From a virus, in IMG/VR virus record IMGVR_UViG_3300032820_000040, positions 1-36,993 of that record: a DNA stretch of 36,993 bases, one strand, 5' to 3'. The notes below the pieces were generated by a model. That model made no database searches. It was not told the origin of the DNA and saw only the letters and a list, made by a program, of their open reading frames with translations. Both the position numbers and the translations under genes were made by a program. Every line of letters starts with the position of its first letter. Position 1 is the first letter of the stretch. Below are positions 5,408 to 12,475 of this stretch, piece by piece.

Positions 5408-6276
5408 TAACGTTTTAGTAAAAACGTAGGTTGATCAGCATTGCTGAAACTCCTTACAATTAGTTAAAATATGTGGGGCTTGGCCCGATAACTCTCGTGA
5501 GAGAGTATAAAGATGTGTTAGGGGGATTAGATCCCTAACATGTTGCCATCGTAAGATGGTCAATCCAAGCACACGGACAACAGAACTGATGGAGAAATCT
5601 TTGAGGTTCTATTCTGCATTCCCATGCAGAGTTGAGTCAGAAATGGCAATAGGAAAATTCGTAGGCATAGTTATGAACTATCTTCTTCAGGTAGATAATA
5701 GTATGTGTCAGTTTTATATGGTGCTTTTGCGAGTATGCGTATATCACCGTGATGTGGAAGGCATTGCAGACTGTAGTATAGTATTTTGTGCTCCAAAAGA
5801 GTATGAAGCTGTCCTGTAAGGACTACAGTTAAATATGGGAAATCTGGATTTATGGGTTTTGCGACCTACTAAAGAAAGAAAGCAAAAGACTTGCAGCGTC
5901 AATCATCGAAAGGTGACTAATTCTCTACACTTCGGTGAATAGAGAGTCTTCAGATCCCGCAAGGTCTGTTGGTTTAAATAAGAAAATACATTTTAGGGAT
6001 GGCCGTCTTTAAAGTGCTATGAGTACAATTTGAGTAGATGATGACGATACGAATGGTAAACGCAAATTACCGTCACTGGAGAAATACTCTATGCAAATAG
6101 AGTGGATAAAGGGGTAACCGACTAGGAACTAATCTGATGGATTTCAGATTGGGGAGTTGGAACTAGCCTACGAAAGATTCTCTAATTAAAAGCCGTAATC
6201 TCAGGCTTTTAACCTCTTCGGGGGATAGTATCCTCGCCCAAAGCCAGGGCCAATACCGATACCATACCTGTTCAAA

Positions 6277-6309
6277 GCACACAAATGTCGAACCCCTCCT
6301 ATGACGTGG
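6277..6309 (+). repeat. Conserved RNA element, copy in RNA B
   Basis: This matches the element at 3741-3774: GCACACAAAT, then the identical block AACCCCTCCTATGA, then TGG. Here it is enclosed by CCATAC/GTATGG, while in RNA A1 the closing helix is CAGAA/TTCTG. The pairing is kept although the paired bases differ, which supports a real structure. Confidence 0.75.
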
Positions 6310-6351
6310 GGAAAAGGTTAATAACAATTAAGTAGTATGGTTGGAATCCCA

Positions 6352-6379
6352 GGAGATGATAGTTAAGGATGTCATCTCC
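6352..6379 (+). terminator. 3' hairpin of RNA B
   Basis: An 8-bp perfect stem (GGAGATGA with TCATCTCC) and a 12-base loop are followed by AAAATTATTTTAAC. It is probably the 3' end of RNA B, by termination or by protection of a processed end. The T run is interrupted. The next gene starts about 70 bases further on, after an A/T-rich leader. Confidence 0.5.
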
Positions 6380-6450
6380 AAAATTATTTTAACACGCAAA
6401 AACAATTTTAACAACTTTTAACAATTTTAATAATGGAAAATAGATAAATT

Positions 6451-6990
6451 ATGAGTACTATAAGTGAAGACGCAAAACTAAAATTGACATCCATGAGATT
6501 GTCAGCAAATCCTGAAGCAACTACTGTAGAAGATACAGATGGTATTGAGGGTAAATTAAATTTAACTAAAGATGGAAGGAAGTATTACATCGCAACTTTT
6601 CAGGATCCGACTAATCCTTTTGGAGTTGAAAGATACCGAGTAATTAGTCAACAAACGGACTCTGCAGGTAATGCCGTTTGGAGATCTGGAAATCCTGCAC
6701 AAATAAAACAATTCGTTGGTAAATTGATACCAGGCGATATTGTATCTAATGAAGTAGAAGAATACACTGTAGGAGATAATACAGTAAATTTCTATTCATG
6801 TGTTGTTCTTAAAGGAGAAAATATCGAGACAATTTTCAAACAACAAGGACATGAAATAGGTGGAACATCTGATGAAGATTATGATGCTATCCTAGATGCT
6901 ATAGACGAAGATGAGTCTAGCGAACAGGAAGAGACTGCCGATACTACTGAAACTGCTGAAGCGACTGCACCTGCAGGAGCTAAAAGCTAA
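6451..6990 (+). CDS. Acidic-tailed hypothetical protein, possible OB-fold, 179 aa
   Basis: This is the first gene after RNA B and ends at a strong terminator, so it forms its own unit. Residues about 30-125 alternate hydrophobic and polar positions (GKLNLTKDGRKYYIATFQDP, then ERYRVISQQ, IPGDIVSNEVEEYTV and FYSCVVLKGENI), as in a beta-barrel or OB-fold domain. The last 40 residues are very acidic and rich in Ser, Thr and Ala (DEDYDAILDAIDEDESSEQEE and on), likely disordered. The pattern of barrel plus acidic tail suggests an ssDNA-binding or DNA-mimic protein, but there is no Pro-Phe tip and no family is recognised. A short upstream ATG (6433) terminates after four codons, so 6451 is the start. 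Confidence 0.65.
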   Translation: MSTISEDAKLKLTSMRLSANPEATTVEDTDGIEGKLNLTKDGRKYYIATFQDPTNPFGVERYRVISQQTDSAGNAVWRSGNPAQIKQFVGKLIPGDIVSNEVEEYTVGDNTVNFYSCVVLKGENIETIFKQQGHEIGGTSDEDYDAILDAIDEDESSEQEETADTTETAEATAPAGAKS

Positions 6991-7014
6991 AATAAATCTG
7001 TCTCATAGATTTTT

Positions 7015-7058
7015 GAAATCCACTTAACTTAATAGAGTTGAGTGGATTTCTTTTTTTT
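7015..7058 (+). terminator. Strong intrinsic terminator
   Basis: A 15-bp stem (GAAATCCACTTAACT with AGTTGAGTGGATTTC, one T-G wobble) and a TAATAG loop are followed by eight T residues. It ends the 179-residue protein gene transcript cleanly. Confidence 0.9.
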
Positions 7059-7088
7059 ACTTACTAACTGACATAAATAAAAACAGAT

Positions 7089-7442
7089 ATGTTACAATTT
7101 GACCATTCCAAAGCTGATATCTGGACTGCAATGGGTTATGACGCTGCTGTCACTCATGATTTTATATCTAAAATGACTGACTTTAGTAAATTATATTTTA
7201 CTAATGATAGATTTAGGAATTCTTTTTCCAAGACTCCTAACTCTTACCAGATTCAATTCATATTGAATGATGTATTAGTTATAGACCAAGATAATAGTGC
7301 ACATATGTTCCTCGCAGGACATTTAATAGGTGCATTCTTTTATATGCAGAAAGACCTTGAACGAGCTACTTTATCGGAAGATGTAAAGAGTTTTGTCAAG
7401 GATACACTAGATAAAATGAAAGATGATTCTGATGACTTTTAA
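7089..7442 (+). CDS. Hypothetical protein, 117 aa
   Basis: No family is recognised. The protein appears to be a mostly helical soluble domain: FDHSKADIWTAMGYD, then aromatic-rich segments (FISKMTDFSKLYFTNDRF), a central hydrophobic helix (AHMFLAGHLIGAFFYMQ) and a charged C-terminal helix ending in DDSDDF. The central segment is short and contains His, so a membrane span is unlikely. It follows a strong terminator by about 30 bases, so it must have its own promoter or be read by read-through. It precedes two further small genes in the same direction. Confidence 0.6.
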   Translation: MLQFDHSKADIWTAMGYDAAVTHDFISKMTDFSKLYFTNDRFRNSFSKTPNSYQIQFILNDVLVIDQDNSAHMFLAGHLIGAFFYMQKDLERATLSEDVKSFVKDTLDKMKDDSDDF

Positions 7443-7518
7443 TTGCAAAAGTCATTAGAATTACTTAAATTGATCTATCTAGGTAAATGTTTTTTATTAT
7501 ACTTAAATCATTTATAAA

Positions 7519-7977
7519 ATGACAAATAAACTAAAATTAGATGTAAACAATTTTAGTCATGTGAAAAAAGACATGAAAAGAATTGAAAATACACTACAAC
7601 GTATTCAAAAATACGAGAACTATAAGAAAGTTCTTGATGATATTGCCATAAAGGCTTTAGAAAATGAAGATGCGGAAGTGAAAATGAATTTAAATGTTCA
7701 GATAACAAAAAAGATAGAAGTAATAGAAGGAAAAGAATCTCCTAAACAAATCTTAGATCGTATAAAATCTGCAGATAGTGCTGATTCTTTTATGAAAGCT
7801 ATTGGAGACATTGAGAAAGTATTAGAAGGAGGAGCAACAGGTACAAAGAAGAATCAAGGATTTTTTCTTGATACAGATATTAGTGACCTTACAAATGTTA
7901 CCTTTTTAGCTATGCTTGAAGCAATGCAAACTGTTTTGGAGAAACAGATCAAGAAATTACATAATACTATTAAATAA
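7519..7977 (+). CDS. Hypothetical helical protein, 152 aa
   Basis: A Lys/Glu-rich, mostly helical protein. The first 60 residues (HVKKDMKRIENTLQRIQKY and on) have heptad-like spacing compatible with a coiled coil. A central part (KESPKQILDRIKSADSADSF) and a short Gly-rich linker (EGGATGTKK) lead to a C-terminal domain with FLAMLEAMQTVLEKQIKKL. There are no cysteines, catalytic motif or export signal. Its last codons overlap no gene, but the next gene begins seven bases after its stop. It could be a structural or regulatory oligomer; function unknown. Confidence 0.6.
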   Translation: MTNKLKLDVNNFSHVKKDMKRIENTLQRIQKYENYKKVLDDIAIKALENEDAEVKMNLNVQITKKIEVIEGKESPKQILDRIKSADSADSFMKAIGDIEKVLEGGATGTKKNQGFFLDTDISDLTNVTFLAMLEAMQTVLEKQIKKLHNTIK

Positions 7978-7984
7978 CTGTTAT

Positions 7985-8716
7985 ATGGGCATGGATATAT
8001 ATGGGGCAAATCCTGTCCCACTTAAGGGAAAGGAAACCCAAGGATTGGCTGCTGAAGAGGCTTTTATACAACTTCGTAGTAAAATAGGACTTGTAGATGA
8101 AAATGGTAACCTCATGGAAGAATGGTGGGAAGCATTTAATAATTTACATGATGAACAAAAGAAAGCTGTTAGAGAATTGGAAACAATAGTAGATAACTAT
8201 AATCCAGGTAAATATTTTAGAGCAAATCTTTGGTCATGGAGACCTATTCATATGTTATGTGAAACTATTATAAGAGAGAAAGATCTTAAAATACCTACTG
8301 AGGGGTGGGGAGAGAATAGTGGATATGGCATAATAGAACAGGAGAAATGTGATGCTTTAGCTAAAGAAATAGATATATTTCTAGATATGCTAGAAACAGC
8401 ATTGCTAGTGAGTCCTGAACAGAAAGTTGAAGATTTAAGACTATATATTAATATGATGGTATTAAATGATGACTATTCTAAACCTTATGGTATATGTTAT
8501 ACCGATGGGAAATTTGTTGCTGCCCAGGATTGGACAGAACATACAGCAAAAGAGTATAAGAAATATTTAAATGGTAAAGCAATAACACATAGTTTGCTTC
8601 CATCAGAATTTAAACTAAATGGTAAAGCAATTTATTCAAGCTATTCTGTAGGTTATACTCACATTAAAAAATTCTCTACATTCTTAAAGCATTGTGGAGG
8701 ATTTAATATTTACTAA
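7985..8716 (+). CDS. Conserved phage protein with 'MDIYG' start, 243 aa
   Basis: I choose ATG 7985 (or 7991), because homologous phage proteins begin with MG(L/M)DIYG-x-NP. A further upstream ATG (7916) would overlap the previous gene by 60 bases. The family pattern is visible: the start motif, the central KYFRANLWSWRPIHMLCE (compare YFRNNVWWWRPL in relatives) and the C-terminal FLKHCGGFNIY. The middle is acidic and helical. The function of this family is unknown to me. It is common as a single small gene in phage accessory regions and sometimes in bacterial genomes. A structured RNA or terminator follows directly at 8720-8833. Confidence 0.7.
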   Translation: MGMDIYGANPVPLKGKETQGLAAEEAFIQLRSKIGLVDENGNLMEEWWEAFNNLHDEQKKAVRELETIVDNYNPGKYFRANLWSWRPIHMLCETIIREKDLKIPTEGWGENSGYGIIEQEKCDALAKEIDIFLDMLETALLVSPEQKVEDLRLYINMMVLNDDYSKPYGICYTDGKFVAAQDWTEHTAKEYKKYLNGKAITHSLLPSEFKLNGKAIYSSYSVGYTHIKKFSTFLKHCGGFNIY

Positions 8717-8719
8717 TAT

Positions 8720-8833
8720 ATAGAGGTGTCGTGAAGACTCAAATTAAAACCAATCACCAATAGATTAACCGCAGGTAGCTTAGGAGTTACGTGATGGGTT
8801 CCTAATCATTGTGGTTTGAGCCTCTATTTTTTT
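8720..8833 (+). ncRNA. Small structured RNA or complex terminator
   Basis: ATAGAGG (8720-8726) pairs with CCTCTAT (8821-8827), which leads into a run of seven T. Inside, CTCAAA/TTTGAG (8738-8743/8815-8820) continues the stem and ATCAC/GTGAT (8753-8757/8791-8795) closes an inner arm. The result is a branched RNA of about 110 nt with terminator character. It may be the 3' end of the upstream message or an independent small RNA. A similar arrangement occurs at 22665-22749. Confidence 0.65.
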
Positions 8834-8846
8834 CAATAATTTAAAT

Positions 8847-9509
8847 ATGAACAATAATAATAATCTAATTGAGATCATCTTAAAGGTGCTCCAATTAAAA
8901 GAAGATTCAGAAAGTGGTAGCCCTCTTTCGCATTTAAACGAATCACAATTTAAAGGGCTACTAGAAAGCTTAAATGTTAGACTTAGTAGTGTAGAAAAAG
9001 CTTTTGAAGGATTATCAGAACTAATATTACGTATAGATAGACTGGAAGATACATATAAAACCTATGATTACTGGAAACAGACGAAGCCACACCTTGAGAA
9101 TGAAGGATCTGATTCTGATATAGATAAACCAAAAGAAACTTTAGGGGAAGGTCCTTTAAAAGATCTTAAGAAAGCTTTATCTAAAAGGGGACCTTATAAG
9201 AAGAGTAAGAAGAAAACTACTAAAGCCAAGGAAGAAGGTACTGTAGTTTTACAGCATGGACCACCTACTACAGATAATGGTAGTAATGTATTTGGTGCCA
9301 AGACTACTAGTAAGTATAATAAGGCTATAGCAAGAGCTTTAAACTCTTTACATTTTACCAAACAGGAAATAATAGCTGAAGTAAGAGCTAAACATGCTAA
9401 AATTCATAGGTTTCCTGGAAAAGAGTTAGTGTATCAAATACGTAAAGCTAAATGGAGATTAGATAGTAGAAGAAGACAAAAGGCAGGGCTCGTAAGAAGA
9501 AAACGATAG
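8847..9509 (+). CDS. Basic, probably DNA- or RNA-binding protein, 220 aa
   Basis: The N-terminal 70 residues are helical with Leu spacing (LIEIILKVLQL, then LLESLNVRLSSVEKAF), compatible with oligomerisation. An acidic linker (NEGSDSDIDKPKE) follows. Residues about 110-130 hold a strongly basic patch (KRGPYKKSKKKTTK) reminiscent of nucleic-acid-binding tails. The C-terminal 65 residues resemble a small helix-turn-helix region (YNKAIARALNSLHFTKQEII) and end in RRRQKAGLVRRKR. A nucleic-acid-binding role is inferred. The gene ends four bases before the next, zinc-finger gene, so the two are probably translated together. Confidence 0.6.
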   Translation: MNNNNNLIEIILKVLQLKEDSESGSPLSHLNESQFKGLLESLNVRLSSVEKAFEGLSELILRIDRLEDTYKTYDYWKQTKPHLENEGSDSDIDKPKETLGEGPLKDLKKALSKRGPYKKSKKKTTKAKEEGTVVLQHGPPTTDNGSNVFGAKTTSKYNKAIARALNSLHFTKQEIIAEVRAKHAKIHRFPGKELVYQIRKAKWRLDSRRRQKAGLVRRKR

Positions 9510-9513
9510 CTCT

Positions 9514-10275
9514 ATGGTAAAGAAAAAAAGAAAAGAAAGAAGTAAATACACATTTAAACGGGTTAAGGCCGCTATTACAAAGGCATCTAAATATAGAAGT
9601 ATTAAAAATGGAAACTGGCCTAACTCTTTTGGATACAGATTTACTTATAGACATGAAACAGCTGAAATATTAGGATGTGCGTATAAACATGTAGATAAAT
9701 TAGTGCGTAGGCTTGGATTAAGGTATTGGGTAGATGAAATGAATAAACGGGAAAGAGCTAAACATATCAAAAAAGTTAATGATCAGTCTCCAAAATTATG
9801 TACCTTATGTAGAGTTAAAAAGCCTTATTATGAGTTTGGTAAATTTGGTAAATTGTTTGCAGGGAAGAGAAAAATGTGTAAAGCATGTTTAAAAGCACGA
9901 GATGAACATTTGACGCATAAGCAAACATTTAAATTTAGAAAACCAGAATCTTTTGCTAGAACTCTTTTAGTTCAAGATATTAGAAGAGCTCATGGTATAA
10001 TTGTAGATAAATCAGAACTTTCTGAAGAGATGGTAGAAGAGAAGATGAGAGCTCTTGATTTACATAGAGAAATAAAAGCAATTAGGAAGAAGAAACAAAA
10101 ACAAGAGCCAGATAGGGAATGCAGTTTTTGCGGAGAAGTTAAACCTCGTACTGATTTTAGATCTGATTACGATAGACTTCCTGATAGATTTAGTCCTAAT
10201 ACGAGAGTTGCTCGTAGTTTTAAATGTTCTGCTTGCAGAAAACAATGGTATAAAGATTATAAACTTAAAAAATAA
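9514..10275 (+). CDS. Zinc-binding protein with two CxxC...CxxC modules and an HTH, 253 aa
   Basis: After a very basic start (MVKKKRKERSK) comes a helix-turn-helix-like segment around residue 50 (HETAEILGCAYKHVDKLVRRLG). Then there are two zinc-ribbon-like modules. The first is CTLCRVKK...FGK...RKMCKAC (residues about 95-130). The second is CSFCGEVKPRTDF...KCSAC (residues about 202-245). This C-x2-C plus C-x2-C layout with KP-x-x-x-F is typical of zinc domains attached to phage HNH or endonuclease VII-like proteins. However, no HNH or DHxxP catalytic motif is visible here, so it may be a binding protein only. It follows a basic protein gene by four bases and precedes an HTH gene by eight. Confidence 0.65.
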   Translation: MVKKKRKERSKYTFKRVKAAITKASKYRSIKNGNWPNSFGYRFTYRHETAEILGCAYKHVDKLVRRLGLRYWVDEMNKRERAKHIKKVNDQSPKLCTLCRVKKPYYEFGKFGKLFAGKRKMCKACLKARDEHLTHKQTFKFRKPESFARTLLVQDIRRAHGIIVDKSELSEEMVEEKMRALDLHREIKAIRKKKQKQEPDRECSFCGEVKPRTDFRSDYDRLPDRFSPNTRVARSFKCSACRKQWYKDYKLKK

Positions 10276-10283
10276 ACTATATA

Positions 10284-10553
10284 ATGAAAGGTAAACCATT
10301 AACACCAGAAATAAAAGCTAAAATAGTAGCAGAGTTTAATGGCTCTGGAGAGACTATGAAGAATATAGCAGCTAAATTTAATTTATCTTTGACTGCTGTA
10401 GGAAATACTTTAAGTGAATACTTTGAATCAAAGCATCCTGGTGATGGCCAAGAGTTTGATCAATGGAAACACACAATAGAAAAGGAAGCTGAAAAAATAG
10501 AAAAAGCTTTTGGATCTTTAGATTCATTTCTAAGTATATTTAAAAGACGATAA
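10284..10553 (+). CDS. Small helix-turn-helix protein, 89 aa
   Basis: Residues 5-45 form a clear HTH of the transposase/resolvase type: LTPEIKAKIVAEF, then GETMKNIAAKFNLSLTAVGNTL, where KNIAAKFNLS is the turn and recognition helix start. The second half is an acidic/basic helix (EFDQWKHTIEKEAEKIEKAF) that could dimerise, ending FKRR. There is no catalytic domain, so this is likely a DNA-binding regulator or adaptor. It sits in a run of four small plus-strand genes with nucleic-acid-binding features and touches the next gene (one-base gap). Confidence 0.65.
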   Translation: MKGKPLTPEIKAKIVAEFNGSGETMKNIAAKFNLSLTAVGNTLSEYFESKHPGDGQEFDQWKHTIEKEAEKIEKAFGSLDSFLSIFKRR

Positions 10554-10554
10554 A

Positions 10555-10911
10555 ATGACGGAAGAAAATAATATAGATTGGATGTGCAAAGATTGTGGAG
10601 AAGATCGCCTCAAAGAATGGCAAAAAGAGAATTCTGAAACTCTTGTTAAAGAGAAAGACTATGTTAAAATAGCTTTTACTTGTTACATGGAAGATGGAGA
10701 AGAGAATAAAGAGTGGATGTGGATAGAAGTAGAAGAAGTAGGAATTAATAATAGTCTTATACGAGGTAGAATAGATAATGAAGCTATTCATAAATTAAAG
10801 CATAATCTTAAGTACGGTGATTCAGTATATTTTGGAAGAGATAAAATAGCTGATCATCTTAAGTATAAAAAATTAGAAGGGAGTCAGACAGTTCAAACCT
10901 ATAGAGGCTAA
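10555..10911 (+). CDS. DUF2314-like protein, 118 aa
   Basis: Residues about 35-110 match the DUF2314 pattern: KEKDYVKIAFTCYMEDG, then EWMWIEVEEVGINNSLIRGRI, HNLKYGDSVYF and IADHLKYKK (compare VKVxF, HMWVxV, GxLxNxP, GDxVxF and a terminal IxDW/H). The N terminus carries a CKDC pair that might bind metal with another partner. The biochemical function of this family is unknown; it occurs in bacteria and phages. The gene is the last before RNA C, which begins within a few bases of the stop codon, so RNA C may be cut from the same transcript. Confidence 0.65.
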   Translation: MTEENNIDWMCKDCGEDRLKEWQKENSETLVKEKDYVKIAFTCYMEDGEENKEWMWIEVEEVGINNSLIRGRIDNEAIHKLKHNLKYGDSVYFGRDKIADHLKYKKLEGSQTVQTYRG

Positions 10912-11825
10912 AGCTCAACTATTCAAATCCGATCCTAGATTGGTGTGGCCTGTTGAGATATAGGTATTGACGACCCGTGACTCCTTTTTAAAATAACTTT
11001 GAGTTCTGTGAAGATACAGGACACTGAGGGGATGGAGAAAGAATAAATAAACTAAGGACTACGTCAAAAAGTCACATAGGAGGGCACACTGCTCTGGTCT
11101 TTAGATACAAAGTAGGTAAATGTGGTCATAACCAGGCACTACACTCGGTAATAGAGAACTGGTAACGAAATATAGACAGCTCTTTTGTTAATAATAATAG
11201 AAAGGTTTTGGTATTTGCCATAGTCAAGTACCATTAAAGCCAAACAAAAGGGGATTAGGAATGCAGTTGCGTCATCGGCCGACACTCTGCACATTGAAGT
11301 AATACCTGATGCATTAGGTATAAGCTCCGTGGGCTGTCTTTTTATAGGTAAGTTATATTCAGTTACATCTTCTAGAGGATGTGCTGAATGTTCTTATCTT
11401 TATTGTATAAATATTGAATAGTATAAGACGTAGGAACAATGTCTGCATATAAGTCATGAATGTAGAACAAGGTCCTACGTAATGCTATTCAGATTAAATT
11501 CTAGGATTGTAATTGGAGGAAGATAAAACAAACGTCCATACACAAATTACGCCAGGAGAAGGAAGCAAAGTTAACCTGGATAAAGAAGTAACTAAGGAAG
11601 CAATCAGGGAAGGGCAAGGATCATAGATTTATTTATACTACGCATACTCTTCGAAGTCCCTCTAGGTTATCTAAATTATCATCGCTTGACCCTCCTGTAC
11701 GCTTAAATAGACAGTGCATAACTTTGTGGAAAATAGCTATATTTTGGTTTGGAAACCGTAACTATTTCTACTAACTTTGAGTTAGTGTGTGATAAAAAAT
11801 TAAAGGATATGTAAATCCTTTTTAT
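10912..11825 (+). ncRNA. Large structured RNA C, about 910 nt
   Basis: There is no gene between 10912 and 11860, but many helices are present. CTCAAC/GTTGAG (10914-10919/10952-10957) encloses CCGAT/ATTGG. GTTCTGT/ACAGGAC pair at 11003-11022, and ATACCT/AGGTAT at 11302-11321. TTCAG plus ACATC pair with GATGT plus CTGAA (11358-11388). A 15-bp two-part helix is TGAATAG + ACGTAGGA with TCCTACGT + CTATTCA (11415-11435/11473-11491). GTAATT/AATTAC pair at 11509-11550, CCAGG/CCTGG at 11552-11579, and ACTAACT/AGTTAGT at 11770-11786. AGGAGGG (11078-11084) can pair with CCCTCCT (11690-11696), 9 bp with flanking pairs, across 600 bases; this would fold the RNA into one domain. The 3' end is the hairpin at 11802-11823. 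The CCCTCCT/AGGAGGG pair recalls the CCCCTCCT core shared by RNAs A1 and B, but overall similarity is not obvious. Function is unknown. Confidence 0.7.
11802..11823 (+). terminator. Terminator at the end of RNA C
   Basis: AAAGGAT (11802-11808) pairs with ATCCTTT (11815-11821) around a 6-base loop, and the T run reaches 11823. It separates RNA C from the small membrane-protein genes that follow. Confidence 0.65.
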
Positions 11826-11860
11826 CTATCTTCCCCCACCTCACCAAGGGCTCGCTGTAA

Positions 11861-12010
11861 ATGAAAAATATACTATCCAACATAAGATCCATATTGTATG
11901 TACTATATTATAGTGTATCTATTCTTTTGTGGATAATATTTTTACCTGCTATTGCCCTACTAACTTTTTGCAAATATTTAATTTTAAACATTTTTAAATG
12001 GAAAACATAG
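11861..12010 (+). CDS. Small membrane protein, 49 aa
   Basis: The ATG at 11861 follows a short AT-poor leader. The product has a polar start with one Arg (MKNILSNIRS) and then an almost unbroken hydrophobic run (SILYVLYYSVSILLWIIFLP, then AIALLTF) long enough for one span or a re-entrant pair, ending in a basic tail (LNIFKWKT). The last four codons overlap the next small membrane-protein gene. The overlap and hydrophobic pattern support coding. The family is unrecognised; a holin-like or exclusion role is possible. Confidence 0.5.
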   Translation: MKNILSNIRSILYVLYYSVSILLWIIFLPAIALLTFCKYLILNIFKWKT

Positions 12011-12120
12011 ATCACATTGCTCTGGCAAGTGTCTCAATTATATTTATGTTTGGACTGCTCATATTAGCAGCATATATGACATATAAAGACGCTCAAGAGA
12101 AAGACTTAAAAAAGAAATAA
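11998..12120 (+). CDS. Small membrane protein, 40 aa
   Basis: A short N terminus (MENIDHIAL) is followed by one membrane span (ASVSIIFMFGLLILAAYMTY) and a charged cytoplasmic tail (KDAQEKDLKKK). By the positive-inside rule the C terminus is cytoplasmic. It overlaps the preceding gene by 13 bases and stops two bases before the next ATG, so these are translated as a unit leading into the replication operon. The function is unknown. Confidence 0.55.
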   Translation: MENIDHIALASVSIIFMFGLLILAAYMTYKDAQEKDLKKK

Positions 12121-12121
12121 C

Positions 12122-12460
12122 ATGAATAATTTTATCACCACTGATTTGAATAGAAGAATAAAATCCTACCTAGTAAACTATCCTATGTTAAGAGATAGTG
12201 ATAATATGCTGATGGCAAGAATATGGCATGATGAAATAGAAGCCTCAAAAGGGCTTATAGAAAATGCCACTGAATTGTTAATAGCAATAGCTAAAAGACA
12301 ATTAACTCCTTGGGAATCTGCTACAAGATGCAGAAGAAAAGTTCAAGAGAAATACCCTGAATTAAGAGGACAGCAATATAATAAAAGGCAAGGAAAGGCT
12401 AAACAAGTCAATAAAGAAATGAAGAGGAAGACTCCTTTTCAACAGGGAAATATTTTTTAA
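12122..12460 (+). CDS. Hypothetical basic protein, 112 aa
   Basis: The protein is mostly helical. Residues about 20-55 form an amphipathic pair (LRDSDNMLMARIWHDEI, then LIENATELLIAIAKRQL). Residues 56-80 contain LTPWESATRCRRKVQEKYPELRG, a pattern (aromatic, Ser, Arg-Cys-Arg-Arg-Lys, Gln-Glu-x-x-Pro-x-Leu-Arg-Gly) that recurs in small phage proteins of replication regions. The tail is basic (GKAKQVNKEMKRKTPF). A nucleic-acid-associated role is plausible. It lies 15 bases upstream of the ribonucleotide reductase gene and likely forms an operon with it. Confidence 0.6.
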   Translation: MNNFITTDLNRRIKSYLVNYPMLRDSDNMLMARIWHDEIEASKGLIENATELLIAIAKRQLTPWESATRCRRKVQEKYPELRGQQYNKRQGKAKQVNKEMKRKTPFQQGNIF

Positions 12461-12475
12461 CAAAATCAAAGGGAC

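Larger units (their letters stand above)
5410..6380 (+). ncRNA. Large structured RNA B, about 970 nt
   Basis: No gene fits, but nearly every part can pair. Near the 5' end, GTG-x-GCTTGG (5473-5483) pairs with CCAAGC-x-CAC (5565-5574). It encloses three hairpins: ACTCTC-GTGA-GAGAGT (5491-5506), TGTTAGGG/CCCTAACA (5516-5540) and CCATC-GTAA-GATGG (5546-5559). Further hairpins are TCTGCAT/ATGCAGA (5613-5630), a CAC-TTCG-GTG hairpin inside CTCTA/TAGAG (5923-5944), CAGATC/GGTCTG (5951-5968), GGTAA/TTACC (6055-6071), ACTCTAT-GCAA-ATAGAGT (6086-6103), AATCTGA/TCAGATT (6131-6150), AAAAGCC/GGCTTTT (6188-6210) and CCTC-TTCG-GGGG (about 6213-6224). CCATAC/GTATGG (6262-6267/6335-6340) closes around the conserved element. 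The last hairpin is GGAGATGA/TCATCTCC (6352-6379). Repeated GNRA and UUCG loops are strong evidence for a folded RNA read in this sense. Size and location recall giant phage RNAs such as GOLLD or ROOL, but I cannot assign it to either. Confidence 0.8.

Noticed and set aside
5233-5418. 61-codon frame through the tmRNA-like RNA
   Set aside because: It runs through the tRNA-like stems and has no protein pattern.
5556-5819. 87-codon plus-strand frame in RNA B
   Set aside because: It overlaps several stable hairpins and has no recognisable domain.
5410-6380. Group I intron
   Set aside because: Some GACTA-like strings occur, but no flanking exons of one gene and no consistent core pairing were found.
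11719-11726. TAACTTTG as a promoter -7 box
   Set aside because: It fits the consensus, but there is no -33 element at a workable distance and it lies inside RNA C.
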